DNA from: Climacteris rufus
Lineage: Eukaryota > Chordata > Aves > Passeriformes > Climacteridae
Direction of reading: 5' to 3'
Length of the DNA stretch: 64,000 bases
NCBI GenBank assembly: GCA_013398175.1
Contig: VZRZ01006842.1
Coordinates: forward strand, 190,066-254,065
The notes under the pieces are model-generated. The model worked only from the letters and a program-made list of their open reading frames with translations, was not told where the DNA came from and ran no database searches. This document shows positions 49,236-60,809 of this stretch, in pieces (within the stretch, counting starts at the first letter, position 1; each line of letters begins with the position of its first letter). A program made the translations under genes and the position numbers.

Positions 49236-52200
49236 GCTAGGAAAGAAAAACAAAGGGGAAGGATCATGAAAGATATCCCATTGTAAATTGCAAAAAATAA
49301 TGTAATTAGAGAGATAATTATACTAGATGGAAATTAGCAAGCCCAGGTTCAGAAATAGTAAAGCTGCTGCAGTACAGAGCTCAGCATGAATTGCAAAACT
49401 AGCCCAGGACCAGAGTAAATAATCTGTCCATTAACTTGCACAGAATGTGAAGCAAGGACATCAATACCAAGAAGTAGGCTGAAAGCTGCTCTTGCATGTC
49501 TGGGGTGAGCTGCAGCTCCACTTCTGAATGTAGAAGATAATCTCCATCAGTAAATTAAATACACAAGACTTAATAGAAAGGTATTAATGTGGAGTTGACA
49601 GTGTAAAATATTTCAAGATTCTTAGGAGAGAAATCCTGAAAATCAGATAAATCATGAAATACTCAGAACGAATTTGAATGCAAGTCTGCCTGGTCTCCCT
49701 TCCTGCATGTGAAATATCCACGCTGGCTCCTCTGGCACGTTCATATACATGTTCTACATCAAGATCATCTAAATTCAAAGCACAGTGCCTATCTCCAATT
49801 CCTTCCCTCCATGAGGTATTACTTGCCTTACCAATCACCTGCTTGGCAACCAGGTTGTCATGGTGTAATGGAGAGAAAAGCACTTGTACCACTCCCTGCC
49901 ATGAAGTGATGGGCTTTCCACTGGTTTGTGTTCAAGGATAGCACATATGCATCTCCAGCCTGGCACTCTGCCTTGCCCCTATTTTATTTGACTTTGTATC
50001 AGAGTTCAAAAATATGTCAGGTTTCTTACACAGTAAAAAAACAGAGACTTGTTCAATATAGTGTGCTTGGAACTGAAGCTTTAAAGACAGGGTGTTTTAA
50101 AAGTACTTGATCGGCCTTCAAATAATTAGGAGTGAGCATAAATCTGGGCAAAGGCTTGGCCTCATTTTCCAGCAACTGAATAGAGGATTCAGCCATAGCT
50201 ACCCAGATGTAAAACACACGGTATAAAGGAGCTTAAAATTGTCAAGTAGTTCCTGAATAAATGAGTGGCTGTGCATGAAGTGATTGGAAATGGATAATAT
50301 TAGCATATAATCTTTGCCAAAGTATGGCACTGAATATGTGGTTATTACTACAGATCCTTAGCATCAATTCAGACACATTTTCTCTACAAAATTTCTACTT
50401 GGTTATGTGATATAACAACTTGTGGTGAACCAACAAAAAGGAATTATATAATCAAGAGAAAATTAAAATCTAAGTAGAAATATCTGTGGTTTGTGATGAC
50501 AGATGTCATTATGAAACACAAGTAAAGTAAAGCAAACAGATGATGCAGAACAGCTTACATTGCAAAACTTTATGCAACTTCACATATCTTTTTTTTCAAC
50601 TTCCAAGGGGTACAGATTCCCATGTGAACACAGACTGCTGACTGCCTGGAAAGCATAGTAGCTGTCACATTGCAAAAGCTCTTTTTATGTATCTTTTTAT
50701 ATATCTTCCCTATAATACAAATACACTGCAGAAAGCATTTCTCTGTATCTCTACCACAGCTACCCAATTTTCAAATTTCAGCTGAAAAATTTATCTTCTC
50801 TTTGCCTGCCTACTCACCCACCCAAATTATTTCTTCTCTATGCTTATATTTTTTGGCCGTTTCCCTGTTATTTATTAGTAGAAATCATTTAGAGACTTGA
50901 AAGATATTATGTAAAATTAAACTGTAGTCAATAAGGCCCGTTCAGCAAAACAAATAACGCCTAAGCCCATACTGTATCAGAACTGTGTTCACAAATATTT
51001 GATTAATACAGCAAACTGACAGTGAGGTGCTTCTTCAAAACCTCTTCAGACACCTTTCAATATTTTGTCCTTTCTTCTTTTCTCTGCCTTCTGCTGTCCC
51101 TGGTTGACCAGAGGGTTCAGTCTTGCTAGGAGCTTCACATTAAGGGAAGATCAGCTGTGTGTGGAGAGGCAGCAGCATCAGCCTGGGGAAGGCAGTGGCA
51201 GAGTGATGTGGGATGGCTGCAGAATGCAGCTCAGCAGCAGCAGCACGCCAGCCGACATCAGCAGGGCAATGCCTGATGCTGCTCTGTGCACTGGCTGCCC
51301 AAAAGGGGCTGGAAAGACATGAAAGAGAGGAAGCCAGAGGTCCTGCCTCAGAGCTGAAATGAAACATTAGCTCTCTTTTGTAACACAGAATTGTACGACG
51401 AAAGACTTCCTGAGAGCAATCACACGACCTTTTGAAATTTTGCTTTTAGAGAATACTCTCTCCAGTTTTTTGGAGTTTTTTCTGTAGACAACAAGCCTTC
51501 ATTGAATGAAGAGAATGATCAGGTTTTCCCTTTGCTCTTATCTGCCAAGTTTCTTATTGGGTTAAACGCTTTCTTCTGCACTCTATCATAGCCAATATTT
51601 TACAAAATCAAGGAGTCACACAGTCCATACACTCCCTGAAGCATAGGCCATCCTGATCATGGACCTCATCCTCCTTCAGCAAAGACCATTATAAGACCTT
51701 TGCTGTCCTGGAGACTGGCTGAACCTCTCTTTGTGCTCACAAGACCACCTTCACCCAGTGGAGGACTTTTCAGTGGAGAAAACAGTTAGAGTAGAAACAG
51801 CCCCTATCAGATAAATTTAAATCTTGCTGATGTTAGTGTTTATTCCAATTTAGTTGACTGTTGACCTTTATTATTATTATTTTATGTATTTCCCAATTCT
51901 GGCTCACAATGGCAGTGCTAGAGTCATGCCCTTTGTCTGGAACTCTTTGGAACAAACCTGTGCATTACTCACAATCCAGCCCAGCATTGCATTTCCAACT
52001 GTGGGCTTCCTAATCAGCTGTTGCCTTATTTCTTCTTGGAGACACTGATGTTATCTAAAAATTCTCCGCTTCACATCCGGATATGACATTTTTCTAGTCT
52101 GTCAGAGAGTAATTATAGTCTCTCATTACAGTTGTATTTCCTGCTTCTGTATCTCTTTCAGCGGATCCCAGACAGTGTTGCTCTCCTAGTTGGGTCATTG

Positions 52201-54060
52201 GTAATAGAGATCCAATACTATATTTTTATTGTTAGGACTGAAACACCAATTCAGATTTAACCTCTCTGGGTTCTCTCTGGGTCACTTTGGATTTTTACCT
52301 TGCATAGAGAGAAGCAGGATATAAGTAATTTAAGAGAAACCATTATTTATTAGCTATTGTGCACAATAGGGAAACAAAGACTAATGAGCTACTAGGCTAA
52401 GCATTAATATACTCACTCCCATTTCACTGAAGCAGCAGTAGAGCCTTTCCTTACCAGACTATTGTCAGCCAGGATGAAAGGGTTATCCATGGTTGCTTCT
52501 TGGGCTGCATCTCTCCTCTGTCCTGTTGCTTCTGTCTTCTAATATCCTGTGTGTCTTCACCTTTTATCTTGCATACGTTAGCTCACATACTTTCTTTCAC
52601 CTTCATGAGTTTCCTGAGTAGGAGAAAACAAAACCCGAGCTGTGTTGTACCCTGGGACTGAATCATAGACAGATGAGTCCTAGGGTTGAGAGCTGTTCAC
52701 AGAGGATTCTGTAACTCACTGAGGTGCTTAGTTCATTAATTTAATTTAAAGTCTTAATATGTAAGCCTCCTGTATGACCAGTATAATTTATTCTACTTTT
52801 CTTGCATACATTTTTTTTAGTGTTGCAATGGCCCACCAAGGATTAAAAAATGCTAGTAAAATAATGTCTATTTAGGGGTAGATCTCATTCTAGTTTTGAC
52901 ACCTTACTCCTTAGTTTACTGGCACTGGAGTAGAAGTAGATGCTGCTGCTCTGGTTCCCTTTTGTGAGTTCCAATCTTAATGGCACTGTATGTGTTTGAT
53001 TACCCATGCGACAATATGATAAACACTCACATTTTCAAAATTGAAAAACTGGCATTTCTTTGACCAAGGTGAAATTGATCCTGAAAAAAACACCTACCTC
53101 TGCCTTTCCAACATCTCTCCTTGATTTGTCTTTTATCACTCCAAGCACCTCACCTGTGTTTCACATTTATTGATACGGCTGGGAGGAAAGACATCCATAT
53201 CCTGTTTGCTACATATTCACCAATAGCTCAAGTATGTTTGTCTTCTTATGGAAAGTCTGCTCCTCAGTTCTCTTCCCTCTGTTTCATTTCCAGTCTTCTG
53301 TAACTCTCCCTCAAAACTTATTTTCTCATTCTCCACCACTAGCCAGAGGACCACATGCTGGTTACTCTTTGAACAGGGTATATGCCTGTCGACTCCCCTT
53401 CTGGGTTGACTTGCCCCCACACCACGTTTAGCCCAAGTTGTCACATTGACAACTATCTTTTGTAATAAATTCAAGAGTTTCATTCTTCATTTCCATATTA
53501 CTACAAAATCAGCCCTGCCTCCATATCAGCTTCCTTTTCTTTTTTTTTTTTTTAATTTTCTTCTTCATCTGCTTTTGCAGCTGGTTCCTTTCCCTCCCCT
53601 TCTGTGTTTTTCACTGCACTGCTCCTGGGCTTCTCCATTTTTCCTGTGTCATGAGTGACACCAGACACCAACCATGATGGGCTGGGGTAGCAAATACCCA
53701 GTTCTGCATCAACTCAGAGAGCTGCACCCAGTGCCCAAGCATGAGTTGTTGCCACCATAGGCACCAGAAACACATCCTGAGCATCAGTTTCTCCATGCAC
53801 CTGCAGCTCCCAACAGCTGACAGCTGGGAGCTCACTCTCATACTGCTCCTCTGGTTTTATAACTTGGCTGCTCTGATACCCAACATGACTAATCAAACCC
53901 AGCCCATGCCAGCTGCCACATTAACTTATTCCACTGAAGACTTGAAGGAATCTCTCCATCCTTAGCTCTTGCATCTTTGGAAATGCCAGATTCTTTTGTT
54001 TTTATTAGACTTGGACACTGCAATCAACTTTTTGATAAGTTTTTTTTTAAATTAAAACTG
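49236..54060. other. Noncoding DNA
   Basis: No supported gene. GC is higher at 51065-51360 (with a short CAGCAGCAG run) and at 53600-53990, each with open frames on both strands but no recognisable domain. A T14 run lies at 53540-53553. Confidence 0.5.
53540..53553. repeat. Poly(T) tract, 14 bases
   Basis: Uninterrupted T run in pyrimidine-rich sequence. No retrocopy is recognised beside it. Confidence 0.75.
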
Positions 54061-54063
54061 CTT

Positions 54064-54123
54064 CCTCCTCTCTCACTCACTCTCTCTCTTTATATATATG
54101 TATGTACATAGGCATATATACAC
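54064..54123. repeat. (TC)n then (TA)n compound microsatellite
   Basis: CTCTCTCACTCACTCTCTCTC passes into TATATATATG, TATGTA and CATATATAC. It is a compound simple repeat. Confidence 0.85.
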
Positions 54124-54322
54124 AAAATAAAAAAACTATGTGTAACCACCCTTTATACAATGAGACCCCTGCAAAAAAAATTAGGGACTAATATCAAAAG
54201 CAGTTGCCACTCCATTCCCGTCAGATTGCTCAAGTAGTAAGCCATTAGAGGATAAGAGTGTAAAGAATAACAGCTACAGGAAAGAAATGTCTTATATTTT
54301 AATTTCAGTGATTTATAGTAAC

Positions 54323-55000
54323 TGTACTTTATTGCTGGGTCCGGGTGGCTGCTTGAGGCCACTCAGCGATAGTCTGGGAGTGACCCTGGTTTCCTGGGGG
54401 CTGCAACTCGCAGCTTCCCCAGACGCAGGGTGTCCTCCGGCAGCTCTGTTTAGTGCTGGCTCCTCTGGGTGAGAGCGAGCCCTGGGCTGATGTTACAGGT
54501 GCAAGCGAGGATAAAGGCCAGAGAGCAGGGCTCTGGTGTGATTTCCAGCTCTTTTATTTCCTGGGGAGAGGCAGCAGGGAAGGCAGAAGAGGGTCCAGGG
54601 TCTGGGAGAGGTGGTGCATGGGTCTGGGGTCCAGGAAAGGCGGCGCGAGGATCGGAAAGAGCTGAAGGCTTCAGAGACAAGGCCCCGGGCACGGGGAAGG
54701 CAGGGGATTTATCAGGATACAAGCAGGGGAGAGTGACCAATTGGAGTACAGGGATTTACATGGAACCAATGGGGAACTGAACAGCCAGGAAGCTTCCAGA
54801 ACATAACCTTACACAGAACATGAAGTAATGCATAATTAACCAATAAACTGAAACATCTAAACAATGTTGCAAGGGACACTGGGGGTGAGCCAGAAAGCTC
54901 ACCCTGACAAGGGAGTGTGACTCAGACAGTGGCAACCTCGGGCTGAGTCCACCAGTGTTAAGCCTGTGGGGCTGTGACTTTTGCCACATATGCTGCCACA
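54323..55000 (-). mobile_element. LTR of an endogenous retrovirus (solo, GC-rich)
   Basis: About 678 bp, much more GC-rich than its flanks. On the minus strand it begins TGTGGCAGCATATG and has CCAATTGG, a TATA-like GATAAATC (54706-54713), AATAAA (54553-54558) and a GC-rich U5, ending in GCAATAAAGTACA: U3-R-U5 order. Flanking pentamers are GTAAC (54318-54322) and GTACC (55001-55005), a 4-of-5 match, so the boundaries are probable rather than certain; the left end could instead be 54333. No retroviral genes flank it. The 96-codon minus-strand frame is LTR sequence. Confidence 0.72.
54553..54558 (-). terminator. LTR poly(A) signal AATAAA
   Basis: Minus-strand AATAAA about 150 bp after the LTR TATA-like box. 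A second AATAAA lies near the LTR end (54328-54333). Confidence 0.5.
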
Positions 55001-55005
55001 GTACC

Positions 55006-57900
55006 TTTTTCCTTTGTGTGACTGTGGGATTGACACCAAATACACACATGTATTGACCATGTGTTGGTAACCATTCTGAGGTCCTTGTCAAATTATGTAA
55101 TGAATTATTCTCAGTTCAATACTTGGTTTTGGGTTATTGGAAGTCTGCCAAGTTCTGGAATTTGATTTGATGCTTTTAGCTAATTGCACTTCTTTTCTAT
55201 TAGTTTAACAAATTTGTTGCAGTGAAACTGTAGTTTATGACCTTTTTTCCCCCTTCTAAAGCTGAATAAATAGATATAAAAATTCACAGCAGGGAAACAA
55301 CAATTTTAACAGCAAAGCTTATACCCCTCAAAATCCTAAATCAAGGTACCTTTTTCTACATAAAAATTATAGTCCATTATCAGAACAAAACAAATTTGTA
55401 AGTTGCTGAGATTTTGCCTACATTTTTATTGAAATTTAGTTTTATGGGAATCATGTCATGATAGTTTTTGGGGAGTTTTAATGGTTTTAGGAAATAATGA
55501 TTTTCAGCACAAGAGGATATTGGCAAATATTCCTTCTTTGTTTGGACCAATAAGATTTCCAGATTAAGTCCTGCTGATCAGTGACTTAATTTAAAACAAT
55601 AGTTATCCACAGTGGAAAGGGTGACATTAAATCTGAGAAATCAGGGGGAAGTATGAATAGAAATATAGGTCAGTATCAGCTCAGCTTCTGGGAAACCCCT
55701 GGGACTATCATGCAGAACTTTGCCAAGATGCAGAGGACTCTACATTGCATGTACAGTGAGTCTGATATTACTGGAGATGTGACATAGGGTCCTTTCTGCA
55801 CCCGAGGAAATGTCGCTGTGATGGATTGGTGTGGCTTAAGTTGGCCCTTAGAGCTGATGCTTAAAGGCAGCTCTGAGTCAAGTCCTTGCTACTGGTGAGT
55901 AGTTTCTGATGTTGGTACACTACTCTGTACACTTTCTGTTTCATACTGTCATCATATTGGCCTCAGCTTCTGACAGCTGTGATGATAACCTAAATTTTGG
56001 TAAACTTTACTCGTTTTCAGATCAATGTATCTCCAAATATTTCCTTGTTAGTTAGTATTCAATTTTGCACTTAGAAAAACTTTCGAAAAAAAAATCATAC
56101 TTAATTTTATTTGTGTGCCTGGGAACCATTTATAAATAAAGGTAACTAAATAAATATTAATTAATCCATTAATACACAACATATTGCCCGCTACTTCATT
56201 TTTCCTCTCAGTGAAAGAAAATTGAAAAGTTGGGGAATTTTTATTTTTATTTTTGTTTATTTATCTGTGTCTTCAGGTAAAACTTATAGAGTAGCTAGCC
56301 ACCCAGGAACTTTTTCAAGTGAAAGACCAAGAATGGTAGAGTTTCATTCATTTCCTGTCTGGAACTGAAAAAAGCGAACCTGGAAAGAGCTCATTTTCCA
56401 ATGATTTTCAAAGCTAAGGAAAAATAAAAAAGAACAATTTCACTTGAAACAAAAATCTTGAATGAAAGATTGAATCCTGAAGCTTTTATGTCTGTTCTGC
56501 TGTTGCCTAATATCACTTGCTGTAGTGTGAAAATGGGCTGTGTGATCTAATACAAACTTGTGCCAATCCTTCCATTACTTCCATCAATTGGCATCACGTT
56601 TTCACATATTCAAATTTTAATGTCTGCTCTGAAATCAGATAATTGATTTTGACACATTCCTTTAAGCTTTCCACTTACTAGATTTTAAACAAGTGGGAAT
56701 GTGACCAATATGTTAAAGGTTTCCCACCATAACTATCACACAAAGCATCAAATTCAAGGGCTTCTCTGTCAGGCTGGTGACTTCTTGTTTCAGTCCCATT
56801 TTTGCAAACCATCCCTACAAGGCTGAAACCATACCATAGACACCCAGCAGAAAAAGATGGACTGATCTTATGGAAATCTGATTCAGGAAGAACATAAGTT
56901 TTACGGGTAATAATAAGCTATCTCAACCATAACATTTCTTTACCAGCTTAAATCAATTGTATCTGCTTGCTCTTACCAACTGCTTCCTTGTCCATGTGGG
57001 ATAAATAAACATGCTCTGATTCAGAGGAACTAAACACATTTGAAAAGATGTAACTTGCACTTTTTCTGGTCTTTCTTCAGAAGTTGCACTGTTGGGTTGT
57101 CATTCATATATTGCCAAACTTTGCAGGTTCTTGTGTCATTGATTTAGTTTCTTTTAGACCAATTTTTTTTAGTCTCTACTATACTAATTATAACTTCTAC
57201 CAGAATACATATTTAAATCAGTCAGTTCTTCTGAAAACAAATGATTGAACAGGAACTTAGACAATTTACATCAGCAAGTAGCAATTGGAAGGAAAATGTG
57301 TGTCTTTGAGAAGCAAAGAAAGAACCATGAAAGACTGGATTGGGAGCTGGAAAACACTATTTACTTTCATTTCAAGCAAACATTCAGTCTAAGGTGTTTG
57401 CTATTCTCTAAAATACCAAATACATGTGAAACCTGTCCCAAACCTTCATGATCAAAAACTACTGCTCTTGCCGCTGTAAGGTAAGATTTAATCAACTGTT
57501 TTAATTATTTCATATACAGAGAGTACACAGATTAGGAAAAAGAGTTGGCTCATTTATTTAGAGGGAGAAAACACCATTAAAAGTAATTTTAATCCAGTGG
57601 TTTTTACTGCTGCCCAGTTCGGCCTTCTTTTAAGCATACACAACTTTGATTTTTGTAATTCCTTTGGTGAAAAGCCTCTTTTCTCTCCCAGGGGAAAACA
57701 AGCTGTATTAAGACACCCCAAGAGTCACAAAGTGGGAACAGTTCTGGTGTAGTCTTAAAATTTAATGCATTAATATGTTGTTTCCATATAATCATTACCA
57801 GCTAAAAGTTAAGAATTACTGGTGTTTATTTGAATTTCATTGTTTTGTTCAAGTTTTGGTCTAACTTCTCTAGTGATGGAAATGGTGCTGGAGTTTACTA
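55006..57900. other. Noncoding AT-rich DNA
   Basis: No gene, RNA or repeat recognised. Confidence 0.55.
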
Positions 57901-57904
57901 AAGG

Positions 57905-58387
57905 TGATATGTCGCAGTAATGACACAAAAGAAGAGACAGAGATACCTGTTACTAGCAAGGAGGAGAGAGTAGGAAGGGGCGAGCAAGACCCATCTTCTT
58001 TATTTTATATACATTTAGAAATCACCATTTATTGGAGGAAATGAATTCTTCCTCCCACAATCACAGTGGTCAAAGGGACTGTTCATCAAAGTTTTGTGTC
58101 CAGGAGAAAGGAATGTAAATTATAAGATACAGTTACAATAACATGGCCATGTTTACATAGAAGAGTGTGAGAAACTAGTTACAAAATAATGAAAACATCC
58201 AGAACTGCAAAAGTCAGGGCAACAGTGAGAGATTAAAGGTCTGCTATCCCAAAGTGTTTCACTGTTGTCATGTCTATCAAGAGCAGACAGTTATCAATTT
58301 GTAGGCTCCCATCACGTCTGATTTAGACATCTGGTAGATACAGGTCAGTGCAACACTCCTCTCTGTGCCAAATCAGTTCCAGAGACA
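57905..58387 (-). mobile_element. Probable LTR, class uncertain
   Basis: About 483 bp. On the minus strand it starts TGTCTCTGG, contains TATATAAAA (58003-58011) overlapping AATAAA (57999-58004), then a C/T-rich stretch ending TCATTACTGCGACATATCA, much like an LTR R/U5 end. Flanks share AAGG (57901-57904 and 58388-58391), a possible 4-bp TSD as in ERV1-type elements, but four bases can match by chance. An alternative left end is TGTCGC at 57910. No internal retroviral sequence is seen. Confidence 0.5.
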
Positions 58388-58391
58388 AAGG

Positions 58392-60455
58392 TGGGGGACT
58401 TGGATGTTAAAGGTGGAAAGAGGAGATTGTTTATAGCAGTTAAAGTTAACAGTCAAGAGGGGAAGCAGATATTGAAAAAAATGTAACCCAGGCTGTTCTT
58501 TTTTGAAGAAAAAAGAAAGCAAGATGAATGAAAGCAAAAAAGATCTTTTTAATATGTCTACCAAGAATTAATTAAACATAGTGAATAACAATAACGATGT
58601 GAATGCCTCTGTCTGTTTTCACCTCTGCCTTTTCTATACATCTATGATAATGTAGTATGTTTTGAATGCTAAAAATAGCTTGTATTTTATTTTGCTAGCT
58701 TTGCTTGAGCTAGGTAATTTTAAGTAACAGGATTACCTCAAAATATTATTTATTCAAGATATGGTAAGGTTGCCTTGGAGAAATTCTCAATTGTAAGTTT
58801 GGGTACATCAGTTCCATCAGTAAAAAACCCAACCTTTTACTCAAAAAGCAAACAGTCTTAAGGACTAGATTTAAATCATAAAGTACAACTACAAGCATGT
58901 TTCCTGTCTATATAAAAAATATTTTACTTTTGTTAAATTTGAGACACTTTTACTTGAAAAACCTTTAAAACAGTGGAACTTTCATTGTCCAGGTGACAAT
59001 CTTTTGTTTACAGGTCAGCATTGAAAACTAGTGTCACTAACTTGCTGAATGTTCAGTGCAGGAATCAGCAGTTACTCCTCCTTCTTGATGAGGAAACAAA
59101 TAACCCCTGCATAATTAACTGTATTATCAGTTATTTTGTACATATATCTCATTTAATTATATTGTTCAGAAAAATAATGTTTTAATCCAGGAGACCATGT
59201 GTATCACCATAGTTAGGGAAGAACTCCCACAGACCCACTCTCACATTAGTTTTGATATTGAACAACTTGTCACACAGCAGCTGATGGAGGTAACATTATT
59301 CTTCTCTGTATCTTGCTTTATTTAGAATTTAAGTTTGAAGCAAACCCATAATTTCACTGCTGGTGGGTAATCTACATAGGAAGTGAAATCCCAAAGTCTT
59401 AGGCTCTATATTAGTTGAAATCCAGATATGCCCCCAGGACAAGGATATATGTTACATAGCAATGCATTGTTTTCCAGGTTTGCAAAACTAACATCCCAGT
59501 AAAGAACTAAAGGTATTCTATTCCTTTATAGGTGGTTTTTTTCAGGTGTGGTGGTCATGCTGGTGGTGCTTTTGACATCCCATATAATCTAAAAGCTGTG
59601 AATTTCAAAACAGTATAATCCAAATTTTAAAAATTTCTGTTAACCTGTGCATTTGATAGGGATTAATGGAAACTGCCTTGTATGAGCTGTATGTGGTAGA
59701 GAATCCAGGGGAAGCACTTAACATTCAAGCACTTTAACATTAAACCACCTTCAGCTTCAGTTTGTGCTGAAATAGATCTTAGTCCAGTTACCTATGATTT
59801 ATGTAGGTGCAATAGAAATGCATGTTTCTCAAATAAACTGCCAGAAAGAGAGTGGGAGCTTGGGGATGTCTTGCTTCCATGGTGATGCTCCTTCCAATAC
59901 AGTAAAGCTCCAGCCTATGACAACAGCTCCTAAGTGAAACAGTAATATAAGAAATAGCAAGGCATTGTATCTTGAATAAATGGCCATAATCTTTCCTTTG
60001 CAGTAGCAGCTTTTTCAAAATGATTTGGTTTTTAAAGCTGCCAGGAAACAGATATTTTGAAAACACTGAATGTATAATACTGCATGTGAGAAATACCCTC
60101 TGAAATTATTTACTTTTAATTGCCTAATTATTCAGAGGTGATTTAAGCCAGACAAAACAAACTGATAACAGATTAATATTTTTTAAAATTAAAAAATACA
60201 TGTAGCCCTTCTTTCTCTACGCTCATAAATTTCTCTATGAAAGTACATTGCCTCTACCGAGTTTCATTCAGTCAATTACCTGATCATAATCATATTTTTG
60301 GGGAGCCTTGGTACGATTCAATCACTTTCCAGAGAAAAATGGAAAGCATCTTGAATGGCTATAAATTTACCAGAAACCACATTCAGTTATTTTCTAATTT
60401 AAGGACATTTTTTCTTGGTTCTTTTATTCTGTGCAGGACTTTGGCTACTTTAGAT
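58392..60455. other. Noncoding AT-rich DNA
   Basis: Nothing recognised. The 132-codon plus-strand frame starting at 60237 has no recognisable family, and one frame of this length is expected by chance in 64 kb of this composition. Confidence 0.5.
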
Positions 60456-60469
60456 GTTGCCTTGGCAAC
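60456..60469. promoter_or_regulatory. RFX X-box motif
   Basis: GTTGCCTTGGCAAC has two 6-bp inverted half-sites with a 2-bp spacer, one of the strongest forms of the RFX X-box. No promoter or CpG island is visible nearby, so an enhancer role, if any, is more likely than a promoter role. Confidence 0.55.
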
Positions 60470-60784
60470 TCCTTGGTCATTTATGTTGATAACAGTTTGT
60501 AAGCTAGAAAGATTTTTGAGGAGAGAAGGGAAATATGAGATAATAATAAAAATTCTTTTTCTCTTTGGTCTTTCTATTTCTGCAGTCTCTCACTATTTCA
60601 TGAAAGTAAGCCTTGGGGACCCTACCAGAGCTTAAATTTCTGCTAAGGGAAAGGAAGGGAAGGGGTAGGAGAGGGGCAGAGAAGTGTCTGTGAAGTTCAT
60701 TTCTGTGGCGGTAGCAAGTTATGAAACAAAAATAATGAATGCATGCAACTTTGAAGCCCCTGTAATAAATGGACATCATCACTT

Positions 60785-60808
60785 GAAAAATCCCTAAAAA
60801 TCCCTAAA
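60785..60808. repeat. Tandem repeat of a 10-bp unit
   Basis: AAAAATCCCT occurs twice in tandem, with a partial third copy in the following AAATC. Confidence 0.75.
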
Positions 60809-60809
60809 T

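Noticed and set aside
50130..50190. GGCCTCATTTTCCAG resembling the MIR 3' block
   Set aside because: No matching tRNA-like head or spacing upstream.
52660..52720. AATCATAGACAGATGAGTCC and GGGTTGAGAG resembling a CR1 3' terminus on the minus strand
   Set aside because: Too short and too diverged. No further CR1 landmarks follow.
60237..60635. 132-codon open frame on the plus strand
   Set aside because: No domain or family resemblance. One frame of this length is expected by chance in 64 kb of this composition. Its hydrophobic stretches reflect T-rich codons.
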